From the NCBI GenBank assembly GCA_032158295.1, contig CM063256.1, positions 9,718,453 through 9,782,452 on the forward strand: a DNA stretch of 64,000 nt, written 5' to 3'. The stretch comes from Pycnopodia helianthoides. Taxonomy: Eukaryota; Echinodermata; Asteroidea; Forcipulatida; Asteriidae. Both the position numbers and the translations under genes were made by a program. Under the pieces are notes generated by a model that was not told the origin of the DNA, did no database searches, and saw only the letters and a program-made list of their open reading frames with translations. Of this stretch, positions 59,501 to 62,664 are shown one piece after another; position 1 is the first letter of the stretch; every line of letters begins with the position of its first letter.

Positions 59501-61030
59501 GAGGGAAGGAGCTGGTATGACCACAAGAGGTTGGAAACACAAAACACAATACCAAAGGTGGGAAGGGGGTTAGTTAGTTAATGAGTACTTCTGTGGGGAT
59601 GAGGAGAAGGCAAAGACAAAAGGTTATTAGCCGTTTCTTTTTGGATGTTCAGACCAATGGGGTTGAATGATCTGGATGCACTTTATCCACAGTTTCTCCC
59701 TACTCAGGCAAACAGTTTCTCCGTTGTTACCTAGTGCCTTAATGCCCTGTGAAATCATGGCAGAAATAGTCCTATTCATGAAGTTATAATATTTAGGCCC
59801 AATCATTCAACATAATCTTTTAATGCCGTTTGCAGTGGTACTTAGCATGAAGAAAAGTTATTTGTGAAAAAAATCGAATACATCACAATAAACTTTGCAA
59901 ATTTTAATTGAACCTTAACCTAATTGATCAAACCTGAATAAAAAATATAAGAAATACACAGTTTTATATATACCAGGCTTCTAATAGTGAATATAAATTT
60001 AAAATATGGCTGTTAGTTACTAATATTGAGGTTTTTTGAAGATTAATGAGGCTTTAATGGAGTTCGATGTTAAGGATGCTACTGGGCGTTTTTACCCCGA
60101 GGTACTTGATTTATCCTGGGGTAAAAACGCCCACTTACAAAACAATGTTAAGCAAATATTAAAATTGATTTTAATATTTTGATCATTTATTATTGTGTAG
60201 TTAACCCATCTTAACAAATATCAACTAAAGAATAATAAAAAAATAAAACAATGTGCTGTTTTTATTTTATTTTAAGTGAAATACGTTAAACCTTCGACAG
60301 TCATTTTTCAAAACTTTTTTTTCCGAATTTTTTTTAACAGCCCCTATGCACCCTTAAAATATGTTAATGAGTTTAATTATTCTGTTCATGTTTTTTGCCA
60401 TGCATAGTACCTATTAGAAATATATTTCATTTAGTAATTCTATGTGTCTTTTTTTACTAGCAATGGAAACAAGTCAAGTGGGCGTTTTTACCCCATGGGC
60501 GTTTTTACCCCAGTTTACCCTATATATCTACATTATACAACTAAAACAATCGAAAGGTTCCAAAAGCCAAAGGTATGCTTTGCCTTAAGATAAATATTTT
60601 GAGCTCTTAATTAAAAAGATGCAATTTTACCTCAGTCTGAGCCATTTTAGCTGGACAGGGTTTCAATAGGTCCGAAAACATTTCTCCTAAATAAACCACA
60701 TAGGGTGGTCATCACCCAAAGTAGAGATAAATGTACCCTGATCGGAGCTTTCTTCGCCCAATGAGGGTATCAAAAGGTTCCGATCAAGAATCTCTTGTTT
60801 GACCACAAAATTTCCTCCTGAATAAGCCACATACATTGTAGGTGGTCATCACCCAAAGTGGGCATAGGCCTAAATGTACCCCGATTGGACCTTTCTTCTC
60901 CCGTTACAGGAACCCTTCATGTCTACTTACCCCATCGAGACTGGCTGATTGGGTCATCTCCAAGTCCATAGTTGGTGTCATTGACTGCCTCATGTCCTTC
61001 CTTCTTTTCATGATCCTCTGCTGCAAAGTT
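16623..61030 (-). CDS. CC2D2A: CC2D2A: coiled-coil and C2 domain protein of the ciliary transition zone (35 coding exons traced; start codon unresolved)
   Basis: Known role: MKS/B9 complex component at the ciliary transition zone that gates membrane-protein entry into cilia. Human mutations cause Joubert and Meckel syndromes. I traced 35 exons, listed singly below, whose phases agree at every junction. They total 5163 bp, about 1720 codons (human protein about 1620). In order: charged N-terminus (to ~380), coiled-coil segments (~500-690), the N-terminal C2-like region (~710-930), helical linker, C2 domain (~1115-1335), transglutaminase-like domain (~1400-1600) and a conserved C-terminal tail. 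Diagnostic strings include [17 protein letters not shown] and [20 protein letters not shown]. Oddities: a 133-bp exon-like tandem array after exon 6, a tandem array of the last exon, and one weak donor (exon 10). Identification is from remembered family sequence, not a search. Confidence 0.93.
17150..17360 (-). mobile_element. tRNA-derived SINE, minus strand
   Basis: Contains the complement of the tRNA-like head (AGCTTGAGTCCGGCGCTC... GCTCGACCA) and GGACTCGAACCCACACTCTG, plus the body phrase ATGTCCCATCCGAAGGACGA. It shares these with the copies at 43.3-43.6 and 56.7-57.1 kb. Confidence 0.7.
17603..17774 (-). CDS. CC2D2A: CC2D2A coding exon 35
   Basis: Acceptor TTATTGACAG, donor GTAAGTTC. Encodes [20 protein letters not shown], then [25 protein letters not shown]-x-T-R-W-N-R-Y-C is invariant in my memory of the family. 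Phase 2 in, 0 out. Confidence 0.95.
17830..18012. mobile_element. MITE (GGGCCCAATTTCATAGAGCTG family), copy 1
   Basis: Facing ends GGGCCCAATTTCATAGAGCTG (first 20 bases considered) and CAGCTCTATGATATTGGGCCC. The core TAGCTAAGCACAACAAAATT is shared with copies at 32034-32227 and 44453-44646. Confidence 0.8.
18013..18614. other. CC2D2A intron stretch with AT-rich duplicated blocks
   Basis: Holds a roughly 60-70 bp block repeated twice near 18180-18360 (AAACAACACAAAATGTACA ... GATAAAAGTAGGAAAAAA). Long minus-strand ORFs rich in Phe, Leu and Cys here are products of this composition, not exons. Confidence 0.6.
18615..18664 (-). CDS. CC2D2A: CC2D2A coding exon 34 (50-bp exon)
   Basis: Acceptor CCGACACAG, donor GTAAGTCC. 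Encodes [16 protein letters not shown]. Phase 0 in, 2 out fits both neighbours. Confidence 0.88.
19037..19388 (+). mobile_element. Full-length tRNA-derived SINE with (ATT)n tail
   Basis: Starts GGTGTCGTGGCTGAGTGGTT (Leu/Ser-tRNA-like A box) and has the B box GGGTTCGATCCC. Body phrases are TTGTGTCCTTGAGCAAGATG and CTCCCCAGGGAGCTGAGAAA. The end GCGCTATATAAGAAC is followed by about six ATT units. About 350 bp. Confidence 0.85.
20014..20392. mobile_element. TTAA-flanked MITE, copy 2
   Basis: Same family and orientation as 10932-11325. The left end AGGAACATTACAGAATTGG and its complement at the right end are intact. Confidence 0.8.
20421..20543 (-). CDS. CC2D2A: CC2D2A coding exon 33
   Basis: Acceptor GTCTGTGCAG, donor GTGAGTGG. 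Encodes [20 protein letters not shown], then [20 protein letters not shown]. Phase 0/0. Confidence 0.94.
20659..20937. repeat. 27-bp palindromic minisatellite
   Basis: About ten near-identical 27-bp units, TTCACGGTGTAGCCTTGATC then AAGGCTA. Each contains the perfect 18-bp palindrome TAGCCTTGATCAAGGCTA (some units TGATTAAGG). Because 27 is a multiple of three, both strands show long repetitive ORFs that are not genes. Lies between CC2D2A exons 32 and 33. Confidence 0.92.
21188..21439 (-). CDS. CC2D2A: CC2D2A coding exon 32 (transglutaminase-like domain)
   Basis: Acceptor TTCTCTACAG, donor GAGAAT/GTAATTTC. Encodes [20 protein letters not shown], then [20 protein letters not shown] and [20 protein letters not shown]. 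It is the core of the transglutaminase-like domain shared with CEP76-type proteins. It keeps the Cys of L-L-C-N-Y and the His of G-E-H-Y. Phase 0/0. Confidence 0.95.
21645..21830 (-). mobile_element. tRNA-derived SINE fragment, minus strand
   Basis: CACAAGTGTCATGACCGGGA TTCGAACCC (B box complement) and ACACCAGACCACTCAGCCAT mark the head of the same SINE family, read on the minus strand. Confidence 0.7.
22376..22800. repeat. 170-bp tandem repeat, about 2.5 units
   Basis: GGGCTGTAAAACACAACCTG recurs at intervals of exactly 170 bp (about 22377, 22547 and 22717). The last unit is partial and ends about 40 bp short of CC2D2A exon 31. Confidence 0.88.
22838..22927 (-). CDS. CC2D2A: CC2D2A coding exon 31 (start of transglutaminase-like domain)
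   Basis: Acceptor TTTTTGGCAG, donor GTAAGTGA. Encodes [20 protein letters not shown], then [10 protein letters not shown]. Phase 0/0. Borders a 170-bp tandem repeat. Confidence 0.94.
23036..23490. repeat. ~63-bp tandem repeat built from ATGGTTATACCATGG-like palindromes
   Basis: Four to five units of roughly 63 bp (TGGTAAATCGATGGTATCCC, then TGGTACTGCTATGGTTATAC) with decaying edges. CCATGG and related short palindromes dominate. Confidence 0.88.
23930..24090 (-). mobile_element. tRNA-derived SINE fragment, minus strand
   Basis: CACAAGTGTCATGACCGGGA, CAGAGCTTGGGTCCGGTGAA and GACCGCTCGGCCACGACACG on the plus strand are the complement of the SINE head. Confidence 0.75.
24181..24378 (-). CDS. 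CC2D2A: CC2D2A coding exon 30
   Basis: Acceptor TTGTGTTCAG, donor GTAAGGA. Encodes [20 protein letters not shown], then [20 protein letters not shown]. Phase 0/0, 66 codons. The flanking intron has a tRNA-SINE. Confidence 0.93.
24787..25310. repeat. ~170-182 bp tandem repeat, three units
   Basis: The phrase GCGCTGTCGCTGTAGCCATA, then GCTGAAGTCACTTG, begins units at about 24787, 24969 and 25138. Each continues with AACAGTCCTG...GTAGCACGGTAGGTG. The first unit has a small extra block. Confidence 0.85.
25602..25757 (-). CDS. CC2D2A: CC2D2A coding exon 29
   Basis: Acceptor TTATTCTCAG, donor GTAGGTGG. Encodes [20 protein letters not shown], then [20 protein letters not shown]. The L-L-G-Y after the C2 domain is conserved. 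Phase 0/0. Confidence 0.94.
26576..26771 (-). CDS. CC2D2A: CC2D2A coding exon 28 (C2 domain)
   Basis: Acceptor TTTTTACAG, donor GTGAGTTG. Encodes [20 protein letters not shown], then [18 protein letters not shown] and [19 protein letters not shown]. The W-L-G-S...P-F-T-T-x-Y-F-Q block is one of the strongest identifiers of CC2D2A. Phase 2 in, 0 out. Confidence 0.95.
27089..27198 (-). CDS. CC2D2A: CC2D2A coding exon 27 (C2 domain)
   Basis: Acceptor CTATTTGTAG, donor GTAAGTTA. Encodes [20 protein letters not shown], then [20 protein letters not shown]-x-x-F-Q and the G-P-N-P-x-W-N-E-E-L strand turn are classic C2 features. Phase 0 in, 2 out. Confidence 0.94.
27530..27710. mobile_element. MITE (TAGACCTTATG family), without the nested hairpin
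   Basis: TAGACCTTATGTACATGATG at the left and a diverged TGATGACGCCAATGCAT end at the right align with the outer parts of 4157-4472. This shows that the hairpin inside that copy is a later insertion. Confidence 0.6.
27878..27908 (-). CDS. CC2D2A: CC2D2A coding exon 26 (31-bp microexon)
   Basis: Acceptor TTTAACAG, donor GTGAGTTT. Encodes only [10 protein letters not shown] plus the end of an Arg codon, a C2 loop linker. Phase 2 in, 0 out supports it despite its size. Confidence 0.82.
28070..28237 (-). CDS. CC2D2A: CC2D2A coding exon 25 (start of C2 domain)
   Basis: Acceptor TTTCTTTTAG. Encodes [20 protein letters not shown], then [20 protein letters not shown]. Of two nearby GT donors only GCAAG/GTACAATG (28069) fits the phase of the following microexon. 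An earlier GGGGTACC would shift the frame. Confidence 0.88.
28993..29084 (-). CDS. CC2D2A: CC2D2A coding exon 24
   Basis: Acceptor CTTACCTAG, donor GTAACAAC. Encodes [20 protein letters not shown], then [10 protein letters not shown]. Phase 0 in, 2 out. Confidence 0.9.
29600..29692 (-). CDS. CC2D2A: CC2D2A coding exon 23
   Basis: Acceptor TTTCTTGTAG, donor GTACTAAG. Encodes [20 protein letters not shown], then [11 protein letters not shown]. Phase 0/0. Confidence 0.9.
30408..30620 (-). CDS. CC2D2A: CC2D2A coding exon 22
   Basis: Acceptor ACTTGACAG, donor GTTAGGCC. Encodes [20 protein letters not shown], then [20 protein letters not shown] and [14 protein letters not shown]. Phase 0/0, 71 codons. 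Confidence 0.93.
31100..31238 (-). CDS. CC2D2A: CC2D2A coding exon 21
   Basis: Acceptor CTGTCTGCAG, donor GTAAGGGT. Encodes [20 protein letters not shown], then [20 protein letters not shown]. The L-D-P-N-D-P-x-N motif is a strong family mark. Phase 2 in, 0 out. Confidence 0.93.
31495..31690. repeat. ~36-bp tandem repeat, about five units
   Basis: Units like TGGACCAATAACAATCTGAA, then AACTCTGGGCCAAGGAG, sit just downstream of the CC2D2A exon 20 donor on the minus strand. Confidence 0.88.
31706..31853 (-). CDS. CC2D2A: CC2D2A coding exon 20
   Basis: Acceptor TTTGAGTAG, donor GTGTGTAT. Encodes [20 protein letters not shown], then [20 protein letters not shown]. Phase 1 in, 2 out. The adjacent intron carries a 36-bp tandem repeat. 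Confidence 0.9.
32034..32227. mobile_element. MITE (GGGCCCAATTTCATAGAGCTG family), copy 2
   Basis: Facing ends GGGCCCAATTTCATAGAGC and GCTCTATGGAATTGGGCC; core TAGCTAAGCACAACAAATTT. Confidence 0.8.
33343..33496 (-). CDS. CC2D2A: CC2D2A coding exon 19 (N-terminal C2-like region)
   Basis: Acceptor TTTTTGCAG, donor GTGAGTCA. Encodes [20 protein letters not shown], then [17 protein letters not shown]. Phase 0 in, 1 out. Confidence 0.92.
33745..33897 (-). mobile_element. tRNA-derived SINE fragment, minus strand
   Basis: ACATCCCATTCGGAGGAGAA, CGGGATTTCAACCCACTCTG and CACTGGCCACGACTC are diverged complements of the SINE body and head. Confidence 0.6.
34020..34104 (-). CDS. CC2D2A: CC2D2A coding exon 18 (N-terminal C2-like region)
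   Basis: Acceptor CTGTGCAG, donor GTCAGTGC. Encodes [20 protein letters not shown], then WPESVILQ. Phase 2 in, 0 out. Confidence 0.92.
34641..34800 (-). CDS. CC2D2A: CC2D2A coding exon 17 (N-terminal C2-like region)
   Basis: Acceptor CCCATCTAG, donor GTAAGGCG. Encodes [20 protein letters not shown], then [20 protein letters not shown]. The C/F-x-x-K-V-x-F-N-x-K-E-V-S block is the first C2-type strand pair. Phase 1 in, 2 out. Confidence 0.92.
35120..35257 (-). mobile_element. tRNA-derived SINE fragment, minus strand
   Basis: AAGGACACAAGTGTCACAAC, CAGGACTCGAACTCACACTC and CCGCTTGGCCGCGACACGCC are the complement of the SINE head. It abuts CC2D2A exon 16. Confidence 0.7.
35287..35476 (-). CDS. 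CC2D2A: CC2D2A coding exon 16
   Basis: Acceptor CACACACAG, donor GTAAGATT. Encodes [20 protein letters not shown], then [21 protein letters not shown] basic/acidic linker leads into the N-terminal C2-like region. Phase 0 in, 1 out. Confidence 0.9.
35477..36265. other. CC2D2A intron 15, part left of the LTR element
   Basis: AT-rich intron sequence with no exon or clear repeat recognised. It ends at the CATA target site of the LTR element. Confidence 0.5.
36266..38343 (+). repeat. 5' LTR (2078 bp)
   Basis: TG...CA ends with the short inverted ends TGTAA/TTACA. It contains an internal ~157-bp direct duplication (about 36487-36642 and 37621-37778, starting CTTGGCCACTGGACTCCGAC). It also has palindromic CCTAGTTTACCTAGTCC-type sequence near 36320, and an AATAAA at 38240-38245 near its 3' end. 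Confidence 0.92.
38348..38364 (+). promoter_or_regulatory. LTR-element primer-binding site
   Basis: TGGCGCCCGATGTGGGG resembles sites complementary to the 3' end of tRNA-Lys. The first eight bases, TGGCGCCC, match the common Lys-type site. It lies 4 bp inside the 5' LTR. Confidence 0.75.
38658..39509 (+). CDS. LTR-element ORF: RRM-like domain plus proline-rich region
   Basis: 283 codons from ATG at 38658. An RNA-recognition-motif-like N-terminus starts near residue 8: [20 protein letters not shown] (RNP2-like VLVTNIP), then [20 protein letters not shown] in the RNP1 position, then [13 protein letters not shown]. Residues about 90-205 are strongly Pro-rich ([23 protein letters not shown]). 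The C-terminal ~75 residues (from [14 protein letters not shown]) I do not recognise. It has no Gag zinc knuckle and no enzymatic motif. It could be a divergent Gag using an RRM, or a captured host RNA-binding domain. The last ~180 bp also overlap another open frame (39403-39594), so a frameshift is possible. Confidence 0.7.
   Translation: MSCARPKYYVVLVTNIPLRATKEQVQNFLCGVGAVQHLSDLRFSRSYGNYSYCHYHFSGTAAHAVHCLDGKPFLDGHPRILPSFYQPPPPCTNPSPMVSLLPSPADVLRTTSAIPIILPPTPSLMPNPLLPQPSPSIPFSQPPAPPPAISHQSPAFFAAPQPAPPPAWQPTAPPKMPFSLFHLPPQEVQSPDKPTLFVALSSKKLGCYFDTWPFKAKLLLLFSNVMYSKSIQVAMSTRSMACKQTMDSFGHHLQLLLYDVCSWIDLPLVKMGSTLCLSWPYSL
39808..41885 (+). repeat. 3' LTR (2078 bp)
   Basis: Same length and ends as the 5' LTR, and includes the internal 157-bp duplication and the AATAAA. 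Followed directly by CATA. Confidence 0.92.
41957..42113 (-). CDS. CC2D2A: CC2D2A coding exon 15 (coiled coil)
   Basis: Acceptor TTTCCAG, donor GTAATGCAA. Encodes [20 protein letters not shown], then [20 protein letters not shown]. The next intron holds the 5.6 kb LTR element. Phase 2 in, 0 out. Confidence 0.9.
42866..43006 (-). CDS. CC2D2A: CC2D2A coding exon 14 (coiled coil)
   Basis: Acceptor AAATGCAG, donor GTAAGCTG. Encodes [20 protein letters not shown], then [15 protein letters not shown] and TPVKLGIH. Phase 2/2. Confidence 0.9.
43290..43615 (-). mobile_element. tRNA-derived SINE, minus strand, near full length
   Basis: The minus-strand head begins at about 43615: GTCGTGGCCGAGCGGATAAG, ACTCAAGCTCCGG, then the B-box complement CGGGACTCAAAGCC. 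The body runs through TTTATGTCCCATCCAAAGGG to ACCTGCAAGGTATGCAGAGC. The same organisation occurs at 56720-57075. Confidence 0.78.
43907..44040 (-). CDS. CC2D2A: CC2D2A coding exon 13 (coiled coil)
   Basis: Acceptor CTTCTCAG, donor GTATTATC. Encodes [20 protein letters not shown], then heptad-like sequence to YKNEI. Phase 0 in, 2 out. Confidence 0.9.
44453..44646. mobile_element. MITE (GGGCCCAATTTCATAGAGCTG family), copy 3
   Basis: Facing ends GGGCCCAATTTCATAGAGC and GCTCTATGAAATTGGGCCC, with the shared core. Confidence 0.82.
44750..44880 (-). mobile_element. Diverged tRNA-derived SINE fragment, minus strand
   Basis: GGACACAAGTGTAACCATCA, GAACCGAACCACAAATCTG and CTGGACTGCTCGGCTAACAG resemble the complement of the SINE head, heavily decayed. 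Confidence 0.5.
45171..45383 (-). CDS. CC2D2A: CC2D2A coding exon 12
   Basis: Acceptor TCTCACCAG, donor GTGATAAC. Encodes [20 protein letters not shown], then [20 protein letters not shown] and a Lys/Gln-rich helix that opens the coiled coil. Phase 0/0. Confidence 0.92.
45480..45760. mobile_element. MITE-like repeat related to 11430-11975
   Basis: Shares GTAAGATT-AAAATATAAA, TGGTATAAAGATGG, GTGGAAAACTTCCCTT and TCATGACTCCGAAGACC with the block left of the nested elements at 11.4-11.98 kb. Ends not defined. Confidence 0.5.
46447..46575 (-). CDS. CC2D2A: CC2D2A coding exon 11
   Basis: Acceptor TCCCATTCAG, donor GTAAGATAA. Encodes [20 protein letters not shown], then [20 protein letters not shown]. 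The G-W-F-x-x-D-G...P-D-P...P-T-R-P pattern is characteristic. Phase 0/0. Confidence 0.92.
47160..47240 (-). repeat. tRNA-like sequence in a CC2D2A intron
   Basis: The minus strand reads GGGCTAGATAGCGCAGTTGG, TAGAGCGC..., GTTTCAAGTCCCGCGC, with good A and B boxes. Anticodon and acceptor stems have mismatches, so it looks like a SINE head or tRNA pseudogene. Confidence 0.5.
47317..47456 (-). CDS. CC2D2A: CC2D2A coding exon 10
   Basis: Acceptor GCTCATCAG. Encodes [20 protein letters not shown], then [20 protein letters not shown], a strongly conserved family block. The only GT that keeps the phase is GATAAG/GTTCAT, a weak donor. Without it the frame runs on to a stop at 47257. Confidence 0.85.
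47988..48351 (-). CDS. CC2D2A: CC2D2A coding exon 9
   Basis: Acceptor GTCGCTAG, donor GTGAGTTC. Encodes [20 protein letters not shown], a Pro/Glu/Lys-rich linker, then [20 protein letters not shown] and GYYFIPSVS. The W and F-P block starts the conserved N-terminal module. GC-rich relative to its surroundings. Phase 0 in, 1 out. Confidence 0.9.
48608..48703 (-). CDS. CC2D2A: CC2D2A coding exon 8
   Basis: Acceptor CCGCATTAG, donor GTAAATA. Encodes [20 protein letters not shown], then [12 protein letters not shown]. Phase 0/0. Confidence 0.87.
49728..49892. mobile_element. Hairpin element with a hammerhead-like motif
   Basis: Arms of about 50 bp: AGTAAACTTGCGGGTACAAC...GTGGTGGCTC on the left and its complement GAGCCACCAC...GTTGTACCCGCAAGTTTACT on the right. 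They enclose CTGAAGACGAGCAG, AGTATA, CTGTTCGAAACGTCGAG. The enclosed sequence and right arm match the 3' end of the Penelope-like fragment at 57448-57565. Confidence 0.75.
49944..50335. mobile_element. TTAA-flanked MITE, copy 3
   Basis: TTAA on both sides; ends AGGCACATTACAGAATTGG and CCAATTCTGTAATATTCCT. Same family as 10932-11325. Confidence 0.82.
50508..50572 (+). repeat. (TTTA)n microsatellite
   Basis: About sixteen tetranucleotide units with one TTTG interruption, preceded by a G run near 50490. Confidence 0.92.
50947..51069 (-). CDS. CC2D2A: CC2D2A coding exon 7
   Basis: Acceptor CATCTTGTAG, donor GTAAGTCG. Encodes [20 protein letters not shown], then [20 protein letters not shown]. 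Phase 0/0, 41 codons. Confidence 0.88.
51380..51545. repeat. Cluster of GGTCGTAT/ATACGACC hairpins
   Basis: AAGGTCGTATCTTGGAGATACGACCTT at about 51430 is a hairpin. GATACGACTTTTTCTC at 51380 and GGTCGTATGTGCCAGATACG at 51511 are related. ACACGACCTTGTTGCAC recurs near 51703. Confidence 0.6.
52985..53105. mobile_element. Foldback hairpin
   Basis: GAGGTATGGTGGACACTGTA...GTGCACTGTTTAGTGTGGGT faces ACCCAAGCCAAACAGTGTCA...GGTGTCCGCCATATCTC. Flanked by diverged CGTTCCATTGGA-type blocks that also occur in the 133-bp exon array. Confidence 0.65.
53342..53419 (-). CDS. CC2D2A: Possible CC2D2A cassette exon (repeat unit D)
   Basis: Same 26-codon cassette with donor GTAAGATCT. Beyond it the array decays into diverged copies with a broken frame. 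Confidence 0.4.
53475..53552 (-). CDS. CC2D2A: Possible CC2D2A cassette exon (repeat unit C)
   Basis: Same 26-codon cassette. The donor context is GTAAGATCT and not GTAAGAGCT. Confidence 0.4.
53608..53685 (-). CDS. CC2D2A: Possible CC2D2A cassette exon (repeat unit B)
   Basis: Same 26-codon cassette and splice sites as unit A, 133 bp away. I see no in-frame stop. Confidence 0.4.
53741..53818 (-). CDS. CC2D2A: Possible CC2D2A cassette exon (repeat unit A)
   Basis: Between TTCCAG and GTAAGAGC, reads [20 protein letters not shown], then KVMKAK. Phase 0/0, so inclusion or skipping keeps the frame between exons 6 and 7. Listed as possible because no transcript evidence is available. Confidence 0.45.
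53874..53998 (-). CDS. CC2D2A: CC2D2A coding exon 6
   Basis: Acceptor GTCACCAG, donor GTAAGAGC. Encodes [20 protein letters not shown], then [20 protein letters not shown]. Its last ~35 bp are the same as the 3' part of the four 133-bp repeat units next to it. Phase 1 in, 0 out. Confidence 0.85.
54270..54790 (+). pseudogene. Decayed C-terminal fragment of a retrotransposon polyprotein
   Basis: Plus-strand reading, with several frameshifts and stops, resembles the end of a reverse-transcriptase polyprotein: [20 protein letters not shown], then [20 protein letters not shown], then LLGTA near the end. The H-x-x-L/I-A-K-V...L-C, L-I-D-I-A-x-P and L-L-G-T-A order is the pattern I know from such elements. 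No intact domain remains. In CC2D2A intron 5, antisense to the gene. Confidence 0.5.
54945..55158 (-). CDS. CC2D2A: CC2D2A coding exon 5
   Basis: Acceptor CCCTCTAG, donor GTAAGAGC. Encodes [20 protein letters not shown], then a Lys/Arg- and Glu-rich linker ending RPKGRRESK. Likely disordered. Phase 0 in, 1 out. Confidence 0.85.
55327..55776. mobile_element. MITE (TTAAAGGTAGGGTCATAGATTGG family)
   Basis: Facing ends AAAGGTAGGGTCATAGATTGG (first bases) and CCAACCTATGACCCTACCTTT. Internal CTGCAGCTGTTGATAGTATT recurs in other MITEs of the window. A partial relative is at about 8900-9265. Confidence 0.75.
56321..56395 (-). CDS. CC2D2A: CC2D2A coding exon 4
   Basis: Acceptor AATTGTAG, donor GTAGGAAAT. 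Encodes [20 protein letters not shown], then KKLDE, a short helical charged segment. Phase 0/0. Confidence 0.82.
56720..57075 (-). mobile_element. tRNA-derived SINE, minus strand, near full length
   Basis: Head complement at the right end (CACAACCGGGATTTGAACCC, CAGAGCTTGAGTCCGTGCTC, CCCCTCGACCACAACACACC). The body TTTATGTCCCATCCGAAGGA runs to CCTGCAAGGTATGTGTAGAT. Parallel to 43290-43615. Confidence 0.8.
57094..57570 (+). pseudogene. Penelope-like retroelement 3' fragment
   Basis: The frame at 57094-57423 contains [20 protein letters not shown], then [14 protein letters not shown]. This resembles the C-terminal end of Penelope-like polyproteins after the GIY-YIG endonuclease (R-R-x-R-E-A-I-E-I...). 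It is followed by CTGAAGACGAGCAGAGCATA, CTGTTCGAAACGTCGAG, and the shared end GGTTGTACCCGCAAGTTTA. 5'-truncated. Confidence 0.6.
57616..57668 (-). CDS. CC2D2A: CC2D2A coding exon 3
   Basis: Acceptor TTATGTAG, donor GTAAGTATT. Encodes [18 protein letters not shown], an acidic stretch. Phase 1 in, 0 out. Confidence 0.8.
57690..58700. mobile_element. Stacked MITE fragments, including 58188-58529
   Basis: 57690-57850 and 58075-58187 share phrases such as AAAACTTACTTGGTTAGAAG and GCACTGCAGCTGTTGATAAT with other MITEs here. The intact 58188-58529 element (TTAA...TTAA, ends AGGTATTGTACACTTTTGG and ATAGTGTACAGGGCC) has landed inside that block. The block resumes after it (ATCTGAGCATGAAACG...). Confidence 0.65.
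58701..60520. mobile_element. 1.8-kb TA-flanked TIR element with seven copies of GGGGTAAAAACGCCC
   Basis: The left end GGGTAAACTGGGG, then TAAAAACGCCC, is matched perfectly over 24 bp by the right end. TA dinucleotides flank both sides (58699-58700 and 60521-60522), as in Tc1/mariner insertions. GGGGTAAAAACGCCC or its complement occurs at about 58710(+), 58889(-), 58910(+), 60084(-), 60118(+), 60480(-) and 60497(-). No transposase-like ORF. Confidence 0.82.
60521..60930. other. CC2D2A intron stretch with resumed MITE sequence
   Basis: TATATATCTACATTATACAA, then CTAAAACAATCGAAAGGTTC, matches 57840-57880 and shows duplication of that block. A CATCACCCAAAGT block is repeated at about 60700 and 60850. 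No exon. Confidence 0.5.
60931..61030 (-). CDS. CC2D2A: CC2D2A coding exon 2 (first confidently placed)
   Basis: The frame [20 protein letters not shown], then [11 protein letters not shown], is fixed by the next exon (phase 1 out). The donor is GTAAGTAGAC at 60930. The left splice site may be AAAAG before AACTTTG, or TTTGCAG six bases inside. This choice decides which upstream exon can join. Confidence 0.7.
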
Positions 61031-62664
61031 CTTTTACAATACATTGAAAAAGACAGAAAAGACAGAAAAAAACACTGACAAATCTGTCAATAGATCGATC
61101 CAATTAGCTCCGCCCCTTCTGTGTTGACCAATCACAACCTTGGTTACGACACCGAAAGTTCAACAAAAGTCTGACTCGCTAAAATCCCGTTAGAAAAGTA
61201 AACATGCGTGCGCGCGTACATTGTACTTAAAGCGTGCACGTTCATGTCGTGAGTGTGGCATTGGAGAGATGCACATGGGCTGCCCCACGTGTGCAGTGGT
61301 GATGCAGCCAATTGGTCAATTTGTTAAAGGGGTGGGGCTTAATGAATCGGACTATTGTGTATGAGAAGACAAACTCTTAATCAAAATCTTCAAACCATCT
61401 GACTCCGGTGTAAATCCACATATATTCATCTCACTGTCAATTCATAAAACTACAGCTTGACAATGTCCAACTCAGCAATGTCCTGCTTTTTTGTCGTCCT
61501 TTTTGAGGGGGAAAAACATTGAAGTACAATAAGTGGTCTAAATTGATTCCAGGATGAAGTTGTAGAAGTGATTTCTCCTCACTAATTACATTTATGACAA
61601 CTACAGTAAGTCACCAAGGTGCCCTTTGTGTCACACCTCCCTGCTTTTTACCACTTCCCAAAAGTACCCAAAAAATATTCACGGTGTCTTTGTGCGATTA
61701 TTTTTTGGAACTTCTGAAATAATGTTTTTGTTATATATCATCCTCACAATGAACCCTGATTTAAAACAAAGTAAAGACAACAAAATGTTCTTGAAAAAAA
61801 AAGAAAACAAAAAAGGATATGTCGTTTTCTCTCGAGAAACTATGGAATGTGTTACCATAAATTGGCCAGAATCTTGGCCATAAGCCACGGTAGATAGTAA
61901 CTTGCCTCCCATTATGCTGATTACAATGACAAACAATGGTGGCTCTCGAAACCCTCATTTGTAAAACAAAAGGAGGGTTACACAATAACCCCTAAAAAAG
62001 GGGTGAGATTTTGAGCATGATTTCCATTCCACCTTGTACACTGTACATATGTACAGGGGAAACAAGTACTGAAGTATAGCACATTACATGTAGGTGCATC
62101 AGGGTTCTGCCCACATTGGTCGATGCTGGAAAACCCGCCCGGCACTCAAGATTCCCCAACCACCACTGGCAGAGTTTTCTCTGTTTCCGACCACCACACA
62201 TTTTCCAAATTTGTAAATTACACTTGCAATTTCCTTTCAAAGGTTTTCAATGAAATGTAAATTTGGGTATTTACCAGTAAAAATGGTATCCAAAGCCATT
62301 AATTTTGAGTACTTCTTTGATTTCAACCTATTTATCATGATCTACTACATGTATGTAACATACATTGTATCCATCTCGGAGATGGTTTTCAGGGAAACAT
62401 TTTTCCACCACTAAAGAAATCCTGGGCAGAACCCTGGTGCATGCCTGTCATGCCTTTGCACGCTACACATTTGATTGTTGGCTGGAAAAGACGTCATCTG
62501 GGGTCAAGTGGTTAAAGGAGCACTGTTGTTGTGACCACAGCGGGTCTGTGGCCAGACATTAAATTCTGAACTCTGACCTAGTAACTGCACGCGCAGGCGA
62601 TAATAATGACGGCGCCCTTTAAAGATAGGTGAGAGAAATGCTTTCCAGGTCTAGCCCAGGCTGG
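61031..62664. other. Region between CC2D2A exon 2 and its 5' end
   Basis: No confident exon. About 62080-62480 contains facing blocks (GGGTTCTGCCCACA... and ...TGGGCAGAACCCTGGTGCAT) typical of a foldback repeat. A candidate ATG exon at 62299-62275 (MALDTIFT, donor GTAAATAC) falls in this repeat-like stretch and is weak. Confidence 0.45.
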
